Below, in pieces: positions 7,971-16,360 of a stretch of 64,000 nucleotides of DNA. Each line of letters begins with the position of its first letter. The stretch's first letter is position 1. The notes beneath the pieces are model-generated. The model saw only the letters and a list, made by a program, of their open reading frames with translations, searched no databases and was not told the DNA's origin. Made by a program: the position numbers and the translations under genes. The DNA lies in NCBI RefSeq assembly GCF_920984675.1, contig NZ_CAKLBV010000004.1:1-64000 (forward strand), written 5' to 3'. The stretch is from Methylobacterium sp. Leaf118. GTDB taxonomy: Bacteria; Pseudomonadota; Alphaproteobacteria; Rhizobiales; Beijerinckiaceae.

Positions 7971-9473
7971 ATGTTTCCCAAGCCGCTGCCGAAGCTCGAC
8001 CCCAACACCTTCGCCTTCGAGCAGTTGCCTCTCGTGAAGCCCACGGGCTTTCGCGAGTACGACGCCCGCTGGCTGTTCCCTGAGGAGATCAACCTGATGG
8101 GGGTCCAGGCCCTCGGGCTCGGGATCGGTACCCTGGTGCACGAACGCGGCGTGCGGCCCGACATCGTCACCGGCCACGACTTCCGCAGCTACTCCTCCTC
8201 GATCAAGCTCGCGCTCATCGCCGGGATGCAGGCGGCGGGCCTTCGGGTGAAGGATATCGGCCTCGCCCTCTCGCCGATGGCGTATTTCGGCCAGTTCGCC
8301 CTCGATTGTCCCTGCGTGGCGATGGTCACGGCCTCGCACAACGACAACGGCTGGACCGGCGTGAAGATGGGCGCCAACCGCCCGATGACCTTCGGTCCGG
8401 AGGAGATGGGCCGCCTGAAGGAGATCGTCACGGGCGGCACCTATCAGTACCGCGACGGCGGCTCTTACGAGTTCGTCGAGGGGTTCGCGGAAACCTACCT
8501 CAAGGATCTCGTTGCCCGGGCCAAGCCGGTCTCGCGCAAGCTCAAGGTGGTCGCGGCCTGCGGCAACGGCACGGCCGGCGCCTTCGCCCCGCAGCTCCTG
8601 GAGCGCCTCGGCGTCGAGGTGATCCCGCTGGATGTCGAGCCCGACTACACCTTCCCGCGCTACAACCCGAACCCCGAAGACATGGCGATGCTGCACGCCA
8701 TCGCGGCCAAGGTGAAGGAGACCGGCGCCGATGTGGGCCTCGGCTTCGACGGCGACGGGGACCGCTGCGGTGTGGTGGACGACCAGGGCGAGGAGATCTT
8801 CGCCGACAAGATCGGCGTGATGCTCGCCCGCGACCTGTCGAAGCTGCATCCCGGCGCGACCTTCGTGGTCGACGTGAAGTCGACCGGGCTCTACGCCGCC
8901 GACCCGGAGCTGCAATCGCGCGCGGTCAAGACGGATTACTGGAAGACGGGCCACTCCTACATCAAGCGCCGCGTCAACGAACTCGGCGCGCTGGCGGGCT
9001 TCGAGAAATCCGGCCATTTCTTCTTCAATGAGCCGATCGGGCGCGGCTACGATGACGGGCTTCTCACCGCGATCGCGGTGATCGAGATGCTCGACCGCAA
9101 TCCACACACATCGATGGCCGACCTCTACCGGGCGCTGCCGAAGACCTGGGGCTCGCCGACGATGTCGCCGCATTGTGCCGACGAGGTGAAGTACGGCGTG
9201 GTCGAGGCGGTGACCGAGCGGTTCCGGGCGATGCAGGCGACCGGCGAGAGCGTGGCCGGTCAGGCGATCACCAGCCTCGTGACGGTCAACGGAGTGCGGG
9301 TGACGACCGAGGACGGCACCTGGGGCCTCGTGCGGGCCTCCTCGAACAAGCCGGAACTGGTCGTGGTGGTGGAGAGCCCGGTCTCCGAGGCGCGGCTGCA
9401 GGCGATGTTCAAGGCCGTCGACGGCGTGCTGCGCCAGCACCCGGAGGTCGGCGCCTACAATCAGACGATCTAA
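7971..9473 (+). CDS. manB: Phosphomannomutase/phosphoglucomutase
   Basis: A 500-residue alpha-D-phosphohexomutase. The catalytic phosphoserine is S122 in VTASHNDNG. The metal-binding loop is GFDGDGDRCG, and the sugar-specificity region is FEKSGHFFFN. It interconverts hexose 1- and 6-phosphates for nucleotide-sugar and exopolysaccharide synthesis. The ATG at 7971 gives the start MFPKPLPKLDP and was preferred over a frame-open upstream start that overlaps the previous gene. Whether mannose or glucose is preferred cannot be told from sequence. Confidence 0.93.
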   Translation: MFPKPLPKLDPNTFAFEQLPLVKPTGFREYDARWLFPEEINLMGVQALGLGIGTLVHERGVRPDIVTGHDFRSYSSSIKLALIAGMQAAGLRVKDIGLALSPMAYFGQFALDCPCVAMVTASHNDNGWTGVKMGANRPMTFGPEEMGRLKEIVTGGTYQYRDGGSYEFVEGFAETYLKDLVARAKPVSRKLKVVAACGNGTAGAFAPQLLERLGVEVIPLDVEPDYTFPRYNPNPEDMAMLHAIAAKVKETGADVGLGFDGDGDRCGVVDDQGEEIFADKIGVMLARDLSKLHPGATFVVDVKSTGLYAADPELQSRAVKTDYWKTGHSYIKRRVNELGALAGFEKSGHFFFNEPIGRGYDDGLLTAIAVIEMLDRNPHTSMADLYRALPKTWGSPTMSPHCADEVKYGVVEAVTERFRAMQATGESVAGQAITSLVTVNGVRVTTEDGTWGLVRASSNKPELVVVVESPVSEARLQAMFKAVDGVLRQHPEVGAYNQTI

Positions 9474-9506
9474 ACGGACGAGCGGATCCGCAGGCTCTGG
9501 CGACGG

Positions 9507-9992
9507 CTACTTGCTGCCGCTCGCGAGGCTGCGGCGCTGCTCGGCCTGGCCGCTGGTGTCGGCGAAGTATTTCTGGGCGTCGCCGAGCTGGACCGAGGGC
9601 TGGCAGTTCGGGGTGCAGGAATAGGATTCCCGATCGAGACCGCGGTGCACGGTGATGATCGAGGCCTCCGGGGCCTGCACGCTGATGGTCGACTCGGCGA
9701 GCATCGCGCCCTTGCCGTCCAGGGCAATCAGATTCGTGCTGCCGAAGCTTTTGCCGGTGAGCACCACGATGCCGCTCTTCTGAAGCGTGATGTCGGCGAT
9801 CAGCGGATTTCCGACGATCACCGTGGCGGTTTTCTCCGGCAGGCGGATCACCTTCGCATTGTCGACGGACACGGAGACGACGCTCTGCGGCATCGGCTCG
9901 ATGGCGCGGGCGCCGTCCGCGAGGGCGAGAAGCGTCAGCAGCGCCGGGGCGGCAACGCGGGCCGTACGAAGGGCGGGGCGCAGGCGGGGCAT
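9507..9992 (-). CDS. Secreted pilus-assembly N-domain protein (CpaC N-terminus-like)
   Basis: A 161-residue protein with a signal peptide (cleavage near DGARA). Its single domain matches the N-terminal domain of CpaC-type secretins: VSVDNAKVIRLPEKTATVIVGNPLIADI, then GIVVLTGKSFGSTNLIALD. It lacks the secretin barrel. A Cys pair lies in YSCTPNCQ. It is divergent from the flp/cpa genes, with 368 bp between. It probably helps Tad pilus or secretin assembly in the periplasm, a role inferred from its family and position. Confidence 0.85.
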   Translation of the reverse strand: MPRLRPALRTARVAAPALLTLLALADGARAIEPMPQSVVSVSVDNAKVIRLPEKTATVIVGNPLIADITLQKSGIVVLTGKSFGSTNLIALDGKGAMLAESTISVQAPEASIITVHRGLDRESYSCTPNCQPSVQLGDAQKYFADTSGQAEQRRSLASGSK

Positions 9993-10360
9993 GGGCGGTC
10001 GATCCGGTCGCGCGAGGAGAGTGCCGCCCGCCTCTCGCAGGCGCCGGCCTGCGGACGGGCTTTCGTCTCGCGGTTCTCATGAGACCGGAAAGTGGTGAAG
10101 GAACCGCTAAAGCGCCCTTCGGCCGAGGCCGGCAGCCCCGGTCAAAGGCTTGCCATGCGCGCCCGGGCCGATGGATCGGCCGTCGGCGATCCAAGAAACC
10201 CATCGTTAACTCAAGAAAAGAAGTCCCGTCCGGAAGCGCGGTTCTGAGATCCATTTAACCCAAACGCAACCTGGCGGGACTAATTCTAGCCCTGTCGCCG
10301 ATCGAAGCCTGAACAGACTTTCGACGGTCGTTCGGAACTAGAGTTCAAGTGGAGATTCCC
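9993..10360. other. Intergenic region upstream of the first flp pilin
   Basis: This 368-bp gap between the divergent CpaC-N-like gene and the pilins must hold both promoters. I see no convincing -35/-10 pair or CtrA-type TTAA-N7-TTAA box. A 7-bp inverted repeat, AGTCCCG and CGGGACT, lies wide apart, at about 10222 and 10275. Confidence 0.5.
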
Positions 10361-10546
10361 GTGCAGAACATCGCCAAGCGCTTCGTTGCCGACGAGTCCG
10401 GCGCCACCGCCATCGAGTACGGCCTCGTGGCCGCCATGATGGGCATCGCCGTCGTCGCCATCTTCACCGCCTTCCAGGGCAAGCTGAAGGCGGCCTTCGA
10501 GACCATGGGCACGGCCCTCCAGACCCAGGCCGCCAAGATCCAGTAA
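10361..10546 (+). CDS. flp: Flp-family type IVb pilin 1
   Basis: A 61-residue prepilin. The class-b leader ends in DESG, and predicted cleavage before ATAIEYGL leaves Glu at position 5 of a mature pilin of 47 residues. The rest is one hydrophobic helix (LVAAMMGIAVVAIFTAF) and a short polar tail. The GTG at 10361 was chosen because GGAG lies just upstream and it aligns with the start of the second copy. CpaA, encoded downstream, is the expected processing peptidase. It is almost identical to the pilin at 10724. Confidence 0.93.
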   Translation: MQNIAKRFVADESGATAIEYGLVAAMMGIAVVAIFTAFQGKLKAAFETMGTALQTQAAKIQ

Positions 10547-10723
10547 GCGAGGACGCTCTCGCTTCCGCGCTGGCGACGCCGCCGGCCGACTTCATCGACC
10601 CGGCGGATCGCAGAGATCGTCACCTTGCCCACCCCGATCCACCGCCCCCGATGCCACCGAATTCCGGCCTCGCCCGGATTTCGGGAGGCTCCGGAGGTCC
10701 ATCACACGCAGGAGACCCAGCGA

Positions 10724-10906
10724 ATGAATCTTGCCAAGCGCTTCGTTGCCGACGAGTCCGGTGCCACCGCCATCGAGTACGGCCTCGTGGCCGCCATGAT
10801 GGGCATTGCCATCGTCGCCATCTTCACCGCCTTCCAGGGCAAGTTGAAGGCGGCCTTCGAGACCATGGGCGACGCCATCCAGACCCAGGCTGCCAAGATC
10901 CAGTAA
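10724..10906 (+). CDS. flp: Flp-family type IVb pilin 2
   Basis: A 60-residue near-duplicate of the pilin at 10361. The mature parts differ at only three residues (V/I in the helix, and T/D and L/I near the tail), and the DNA is nearly identical through the coding part while the flanks differ. The leader, DESG cleavage site and Glu5 are conserved. The start ATG has GGAG upstream. A strong hairpin follows, so the pilins may form their own highly expressed unit. Confidence 0.95.
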   Translation: MNLAKRFVADESGATAIEYGLVAAMMGIAIVAIFTAFQGKLKAAFETMGDAIQTQAAKIQ

Positions 10907-10916
10907 GCCGCTTCTG

Positions 10917-10954
10917 CCGACACACGTGGGGCGCATCGCCCCATCGGTTGTCGG
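10917..10954 (+). terminator. Hairpin downstream of flp 2
   Basis: An inner perfect stem TGGGGCG-CAT-CGCCCCA (10927-10943) is nested in an outer CCGACA/TGTCGG stem. It sits 11 bases after the pilin stop and could separate abundant pilin mRNA from cpaA onwards. Confidence 0.6.
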
Positions 10955-11174
10955 GGACCTTCGCGCATCCCATCCGGCTGCGGCGAGATCCGCGCCGGAC
11001 GGGATGCCGATCTCGTTGTGCCGGGGCCGACCGACCCCGCGGCGCCGTCAGGGGCGCCGGCCGATCCGGACCAGACCGGTTCGTCGAGACCATCCGCGGC
11101 AAGCCACGGAGCTGACAAGGCCGGACTGACCCGATCAGGCCGGACGCAGCGTTCGCAGGAAGTGACCTCCGACG

Positions 11175-11687
11175 ATGAGCACAGCCAACCTCTTTCTCTG
11201 CATCGCCTTCCCGTTCCTGATGGCCTACGCGGCCGCGAGCGACCTCCTGACCATGCGGATCTCGAACCGCGTCACGGGCTTGGTGGTCGCGGCCTTCGCG
11301 ATCTACGCTCTGGTGAGCGGCATGGCGCTGGCCGAACTCGGCTGGCATCTCGCCGCCGGGGGCCTGACCCTCCTCGTGGCCTTCGCCATGTTCGCCCGCG
11401 GCTGGGTGGGAGGCGGAGACGCCAAGCTCGCCGCCGGGACCGCGCTCTGGCTCGGAATCGGCCACTTGGCCGACTACCTGATCGTCGCCTCCGTCCTCGG
11501 CGGAGGGCTGACCCTCGCTATTCTCTATGCCCGCTCCTTCCCCCTGCCGATGGCGACCAGCCGGCTTCCCTTCGCCGTGCATCTGCATGACAGCCGGACC
11601 GGCATTCCCTACGGGATCGCCCTCGCGGCGGCGGCGCTGATCGTCATGCCGGACGCCGCAGGCTGGGAGCGCCTCGCCTTGATGTAA
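11175..11687 (+). CDS. cpaA: Prepilin peptidase CpaA
   Basis: A 170-residue inner-membrane aspartic peptidase of the A24 type IV prepilin family. The two catalytic Asp residues are D23 in ASDLLTMRISN and D82 in the GGGDAK loop. Six or so hydrophobic segments are seen. It lacks the N-terminal methylase domain of PilD, as usual for Tad systems. It should process the two Flp pilins upstream. A terminator hairpin follows before cpaB. Confidence 0.95.
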   Translation: MSTANLFLCIAFPFLMAYAAASDLLTMRISNRVTGLVVAAFAIYALVSGMALAELGWHLAAGGLTLLVAFAMFARGWVGGGDAKLAAGTALWLGIGHLADYLIVASVLGGGLTLAILYARSFPLPMATSRLPFAVHLHDSRTGIPYGIALAAAALIVMPDAAGWERLALM

Positions 11688-11716
11688 TCGTCGAGCGAGC
11701 CTGCCACGACGGCACG

Positions 11717-11740
11717 CGGCCGCCCCCGGGGCGGCCGTTT
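11717..11740 (+). terminator. Rho-independent terminator after cpaA
   Basis: A GC-perfect hairpin CGGCCGCCCC/GGGGCGGCCG with a minimal loop, followed by TTT. It separates cpaA from cpaB, which has about 150 bp of its own leader. Confidence 0.75.
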
Positions 11741-11888
11741 CGCGTTTGGGGCCAACCCATTTCCCCCGACCAAACGGGACGAACCCGGAAAGCCATTGGT
11801 GACGAGCAGTTAACCTTAACTACACCAATCTCGGGCAAATCTCGGAGCATGACGGCGGGAATGCCGTCGGCACGGTCGAACGCCCGCC

Positions 11889-12671
11889 ATGAAACCTGCC
11901 CGTCTCGCCGTCCTGACCGTCGCGATCGTCGCCGGCTGCGGTGCCGCCCTCCTGATGAGTGGCGAGGAGAAGCTGCCCGAGCCGGTGCTGCGGATCGAGC
12001 CGACCGCCCAGATGGCCCTGTCCGAGGTGCTGGTCGCGGCCGCCGATCTTCCCATGGGCCAGACCCTCAAGCCCGAGGATCTGCGCTGGATGTCCTGGCC
12101 CGATCAGGCGCTCTCCCCCTCCTACGTCGAGAAGAAGGCGTCGCCGAAGGGGCTCGAGGACGCGGTCGGCTCGATCGTCCGCACACCCTTCTCCGCCAAC
12201 GAGCCGATCCGGCATGAGCGTCTGGTCAAGGCCGGCAGCGGCTTCATGTCGGCGATCCTGCCCCCCGGGATGCGGGCGGTGGCGATCACCACCGACAATC
12301 GCGGCTCGAGCTCGGCCGGCGGCTTCATCCTGCCCAACGATCACGTGGACGTGATCAAGACCGCCCGCGACGAAAGCGGCGGTGCCAACGACCAGTTCGC
12401 TGAAACGCTGCTGTCCGATGTGCGCGTGCTCGCAGTCGGCCAGATCGTCCAGGAGAAGGGCGGCGTGAACGTCGTGACCGCCGAGACCGCCACCCTCGCG
12501 CTGACCCCGGCGCAGGCCGAAATCGTCACCCTCGCGCAGCGGGTCGGGCAGCTCTCCCTGGTGCTGCGCAGCGTGCAGGATGCCGGGCAGCCCACGGTGG
12601 TGGCGGATGCGGAATCCGAGGGAGCCATGACGGTGGTGCGCTTCGGCGTCGCCAAGCAGCAGCGCCGGTGA
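11889..12671 (+). CDS. cpaB: Flp pilus assembly protein CpaB (RcpC)
   Basis: A 260-residue periplasmic protein. An N-terminal membrane or signal segment is at residues 5-22. A SAF-type domain follows at about 40-105 (LVAAADLPMGQTLKPEDLRWMSWP), then the RcpC/CpaB core (ILPPGMRAVAITTD, GFILPNDHVDVI). It is thought to support the secretin and pilus channel. It overlaps or abuts cpaC, and the cpa genes downstream run on in the same direction. Confidence 0.95.
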   Translation: MKPARLAVLTVAIVAGCGAALLMSGEEKLPEPVLRIEPTAQMALSEVLVAAADLPMGQTLKPEDLRWMSWPDQALSPSYVEKKASPKGLEDAVGSIVRTPFSANEPIRHERLVKAGSGFMSAILPPGMRAVAITTDNRGSSSAGGFILPNDHVDVIKTARDESGGANDQFAETLLSDVRVLAVGQIVQEKGGVNVVTAETATLALTPAQAEIVTLAQRVGQLSLVLRSVQDAGQPTVVADAESEGAMTVVRFGVAKQQRR

Positions 12672-12682
12672 GGACGAGAACG

Positions 12683-14191
12683 ATGTCGCTTGAATTCCGC
12701 TCCCGGGCGATCGCCGTCGCCCTCCTGTCCGGCACCTGCCTCGCCCTCGGCCCGGCGCCGGTCCTCGGCCAGGTGGGCGGTTCGCCCGTCCTGACGGTCA
12801 GCCCGTCCGAATCCGGCCAGTCGCGCAAGGTCGAGCTGACCAAGGGTCGCTCGCTCATCGTCGATCTGCCCCGGGACGCCAAGGAAGTGTTCGTGGCCAA
12901 TCCGGCCGTCGCCAACGCGGTGGTCCGCTCCAGCCGCAAGCTGTTTCTGATCGGGATCGAGAACGGCGCCACCTCGATCTTCGTGATGGACGCGGAGGGC
13001 CGCCAGATCGCGGCGCTCGACGTCACCATCGCCCGCGACATCAACGTCTTGAAGCAATCGCTCCAGCAGAGCCTGCCCGCGGGCCGCTTCGACGTGAAAG
13101 CGGTGGGCGACTCGATCGTGCTTTCCGGTAGCGTCGGCTCGGCCTCCGAGGCCCAGCAGGCGATCGACATCGCCAACGCCTTCGTCGGCATCGGCGGCGG
13201 CGCGGGAGCGGGCGTGCGCGGCGCGGTGATCAACAATCTGTCGGTGCGCAACAAGGATCAGGTGATGCTGCGCGTCACCGTGGTCGAGGTTTCGCGCAGC
13301 GTTATCAAGCAGTTCGGGATTAACGCTTACGGCAATTGGAGCGCCCTGAATCCGGTCGATATGCTTCAGACAGGTAACTCGTTTCTTGCAAATGAAACCG
13401 GGTTTCCGCTGACGGGCACCAATTCACCGGTGGCCAATCAGCTCACAGCGTCCGTAAAGGCTGGAGGCTTCTCGTTGCAGGCAACGTTGAAGGCTTTCGA
13501 GCGAGCCGGTGTCTCGCGTATCCTCGCGGAGCCGACGCTGACGGCGATCTCCGGCGAAGCCGCCAAGTTCACGGCTGGCGGCGAGATCCCAGTCCCGACG
13601 AACTGCTCGGCTTCCTCGACCGTGGCGGTAGGGACCGCCATCAATCAAAGCTGCGTCGTCTCGCTCACCTACAAGCCCTACGGCGTGAGCCTGTCGTTCA
13701 CGCCGGTGGTCCTGGCCGAGAACCGCATCTCCGTGCGGGTCGCGACGGACGTCGTCGAGCTCGATCCGCAGAACAGCTTCACTTACTACCTGAACAACCG
13801 CCCGACCCCGGTGCCGGCCACCACCAAGCGCAGCTCAGAAACGACGGTCGAGCTCGCTTCCGGCGCGACGATGATGACCGCCGGCCTGATCCAGCAGAAG
13901 AACAAGGCGGCCATCAGCGGCCTGCCGGGCGTCATGAACCTGCCGATCATCGGCGCGCTGTTCCGCTCGCGCGACTACCAGCGCGACGAGACCGAACTGA
14001 TGATCATGGTCACCCCCTACATCGCGCAGCCGATGGAGGCGCGGCAGGTGCAGCGGCCCGACGACGGCTTCGTCGATGCGCCCGATGGCCAGGCGGTGCT
14101 GCTGGGACGGCTCAACCGTCTCTACGGCAAGGTCGGCGGCGGCACGCTGGGACCGGCCTATCGCGGACGCGTCGGCTTCATCGCCGATTGA
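12683..14191 (+). CDS. cpaC: Outer-membrane secretin CpaC (RcpA)
   Basis: A 502-residue secretin with a signal peptide ending near VLGQ. The N-terminal pilus domain (about 40-120) has LTKGRSLIVDLPRDAKEVFVANP. A BON-like module (about 125-180) precedes the secretin domain (about 240-440), which has GVSRILAEPTLTAISGEAAKFTAGGEIP and ETELMIMVTPYI. It forms the outer-membrane pore of the Tad pilus. The ATG at 12683 was chosen over the GTG at 12668 because GAGGA is correctly spaced. A stretch around 13300-13450 is visibly less GC-rich than its surroundings. Confidence 0.96.
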   Translation: MSLEFRSRAIAVALLSGTCLALGPAPVLGQVGGSPVLTVSPSESGQSRKVELTKGRSLIVDLPRDAKEVFVANPAVANAVVRSSRKLFLIGIENGATSIFVMDAEGRQIAALDVTIARDINVLKQSLQQSLPAGRFDVKAVGDSIVLSGSVGSASEAQQAIDIANAFVGIGGGAGAGVRGAVINNLSVRNKDQVMLRVTVVEVSRSVIKQFGINAYGNWSALNPVDMLQTGNSFLANETGFPLTGTNSPVANQLTASVKAGGFSLQATLKAFERAGVSRILAEPTLTAISGEAAKFTAGGEIPVPTNCSASSTVAVGTAINQSCVVSLTYKPYGVSLSFTPVVLAENRISVRVATDVVELDPQNSFTYYLNNRPTPVPATTKRSSETTVELASGATMMTAGLIQQKNKAAISGLPGVMNLPIIGALFRSRDYQRDETELMIMVTPYIAQPMEARQVQRPDDGFVDAPDGQAVLLGRLNRLYGKVGGGTLGPAYRGRVGFIAD

Positions 14192-14276
14192 CGGCACCAC
14201 GCGCAGCGGGTCGGGCGCGATGCCCGGCCGGATCAGATGGATCGCGGGCGCGACGCCCCAGCAGGATCGACGACCG

Positions 14277-15017
14277 ATGTCCTCCCTTTCTCGTCCTCTC
14301 GCGCGCTCGCTCCCGCCGCTGGCCGTACTGGCCGTCGCCGGACTGCTCGGCGCCTGCCGCGCCGACCGGGTCGCCACGACCGGCTCGACCTACCCGATCG
14401 ACGTGCGCACCCGGCACCCGATCGTGCTCGCCGATTCCGACCGGACCCTCGACATCTTCCCCACCGGCATCGGTCATCTCGACCCGCGCCAGGCCGCCGA
14501 CCTCGAGGCCTTCCTGATCGAGTATCGCCGCTACGGCCGCGGCCAGATCACGATGGAACTGCCCCGGGGCGTCGCGCCGGCGCTGACCGGCCCGGTCGAG
14601 CGCACCGGCGCGGCGATCCGCCGCCTCGGGGGTGACATCGGCCTGCCCCCCGGCGGCTGGCTGATCGGCGGCTACCCGATCGCCAATCCCGGACTCGCCA
14701 GCCCGGTGCGGCTGAGCTTCCAGCGGATGCAGGCCAAGGTCTCCAGCAAGTGTGGGCTCTGGCCGCAGGACCTCGGCGTCAGCGACGTGCGGTCCGACTG
14801 GTCGAACGAGCCCAACTGGAACCTCGGCTGCGCCATGCAGTCGAACGTCGCCGCCCAGGTCGCCGACCCGATCGACCTCGTGCGCGGGCGCCCCGAGGGC
14901 CGCATCGACACCGTGCGCCGGACCAAGGACATCGGCCAACTGCGCGAGGGCAAGGATCCGTCAACGCAGTGGCGTCAAGATGGGAAGACGAACGTCAAGG
15001 ACGAGGTCGGGAACTAA
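14277..15017 (+). CDS. cpaD: Pilus lipoprotein CpaD
   Basis: A 246-residue CpaD-family protein. The N-terminus is a lipoprotein signal with lipobox LLGAC, so it should be lipid-anchored and help target the CpaC secretin. The core has RHPIVLADSDRTLDIFPTG and a conserved C-terminal NLGCAMQSNVAAQVADPIDL. The ATG at 14277 was chosen to give the signal peptide; upstream codons overlap cpaC out of frame. Confidence 0.94.
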   Translation: MSSLSRPLARSLPPLAVLAVAGLLGACRADRVATTGSTYPIDVRTRHPIVLADSDRTLDIFPTGIGHLDPRQAADLEAFLIEYRRYGRGQITMELPRGVAPALTGPVERTGAAIRRLGGDIGLPPGGWLIGGYPIANPGLASPVRLSFQRMQAKVSSKCGLWPQDLGVSDVRSDWSNEPNWNLGCAMQSNVAAQVADPIDLVRGRPEGRIDTVRRTKDIGQLREGKDPSTQWRQDGKTNVKDEVGN

Positions 15018-15068
15018 GCTCTTCCCCGCTCTGCTGCGTCCCCCCGAACCCGAACCGGAAACCCCGTC

Positions 15069-16313
15069 ATGCCGGACATCCACGAGGCCTCAGAGCGGAC
15101 GATCGCCCCGGTGCCCCGGATCACGATCCAGGCCTTCTGCGAGACGCCGGAGACCGCCGCGATCATCGAATCCGTGGTGTCCGACCGCCGGATGCAGAAG
15201 GCGCACGTCAAGGTGCAGATGGGCGGCGGCGCGGCGGCGGTGGAAGCCTACCGGCACGCCCCGACGCCCAACGTGATCCTGCTGGAATTCGTTGGCACCA
15301 AGTCGCGCCCGCTTGAATGCCTCGATCAGCTGGCCGAGGTCTGCGACGAGGGCACGAAGGTCCTCGTCGTCGGCCATGTGAACGACGTGCTGCTCTACCG
15401 GCAGTTCATTCAGCGGGGCGTGAGCGAGTACCTGATGGCCCCGGTGGAGCCGGTGGCGTTGATCGCGGCGGTGTCGGACCTGTTCTCGGCCCCCGGCGCG
15501 AAGCCGGTCGGGCGCACCGTCGCGGTCTACGGCGCCCGCGGCGGCGTGGGCGCCTCGACGGTCGCCCACAACCTTGCCTGGACGGTCGCGCGGGAGCTCG
15601 GCACCTCGACCGTCATCGCCGATCTCGACATCGCCTACGGCACGGCGAGCCTCAACTTCAACCAGGATCCGCCCCAGGGCATCGCCGAGGCGGTGTTCGC
15701 GCCCGAGCGGCTCGACGCCAACCTGCTCGACCGGCTGCTGTCGAAATGCGCGGACAACCTGAGCCTGCTCTCGGCGCCCGCGACGCTCGATCGCACCACC
15801 GACCTGACCGAGCCGGCTTTCGATGCCCTGACCGACCTCCTGCGCGCGGCGGTGCCCTGCATCGTGCTCGACGTGCCCCACCACTGGTCGGCCTGGACGC
15901 GCCGGGTGCTGATCGCCGCCGACGAGATCCTGATCGTCGCATCGCCCGATCTCGCCTCGCTGCGCAACACCAAGAACCTGCTCGCCCTGCTCCAGCAGAA
16001 CCGCCCCAACGACACCCAGGCCCGGGTGATCCTCAACGGCACCGGGATGCCCAAGCGGCCCGAGATCGCCCCGGCGGAATTCGCCAAGGCCCTCGATACG
16101 ACCATCCAGGCGACGATCCCCTTCGATCCGGCCCTGTTCGGGACCGCTGCCAATAACGGACAGATGATCGCCGAGGTCCAGGCCGGCTCGAAACCCGCCG
16201 AGATCTTCTCGGACCTCGCCGCGCTCGTCACGGGCCGGGCGGAGACGCGGCGCGCCCGCGTCAATCTGCTGGAGCCGCTCCTGGCCCGGCTCACCCGCAG
16301 GAAGGCGTCCTGA
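15069..16313 (+). CDS. cpaE: Pilus assembly ATPase CpaE (TadZ)
   Basis: A 414-residue MinD/ParA-like localisation ATPase. The N-terminal third is a receiver-like domain without an obvious phosphoacceptor. The ATPase half begins TVAVYGARGGVGASTVAHNL, a deviant Walker A in which the usual Lys is replaced (ARGGVGAS), as in other CpaE proteins. It recruits the pilus machinery to its cell position. It sits between cpaD and cpaF with short gaps. Confidence 0.95.
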   Translation: MPDIHEASERTIAPVPRITIQAFCETPETAAIIESVVSDRRMQKAHVKVQMGGGAAAVEAYRHAPTPNVILLEFVGTKSRPLECLDQLAEVCDEGTKVLVVGHVNDVLLYRQFIQRGVSEYLMAPVEPVALIAAVSDLFSAPGAKPVGRTVAVYGARGGVGASTVAHNLAWTVARELGTSTVIADLDIAYGTASLNFNQDPPQGIAEAVFAPERLDANLLDRLLSKCADNLSLLSAPATLDRTTDLTEPAFDALTDLLRAAVPCIVLDVPHHWSAWTRRVLIAADEILIVASPDLASLRNTKNLLALLQQNRPNDTQARVILNGTGMPKRPEIAPAEFAKALDTTIQATIPFDPALFGTAANNGQMIAEVQAGSKPAEIFSDLAALVTGRAETRRARVNLLEPLLARLTRRKAS

Positions 16314-16360
16314 CGGTGTCATCCGCCCTTCCTCATCCGCTCTCCTGAAGGCGCGGCGCC

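Noticed and set aside
11810..11819. Double TTAA before cpaB as a CtrA site
   Set aside because: The two TTAA are two bases apart; CtrA boxes need seven.
15516..15580. CpaE Walker A without the usual Lys as a broken ATPase
   Set aside because: The ARGGVGAS form is normal for CpaE/TadZ proteins, so it is not evidence of inactivation.
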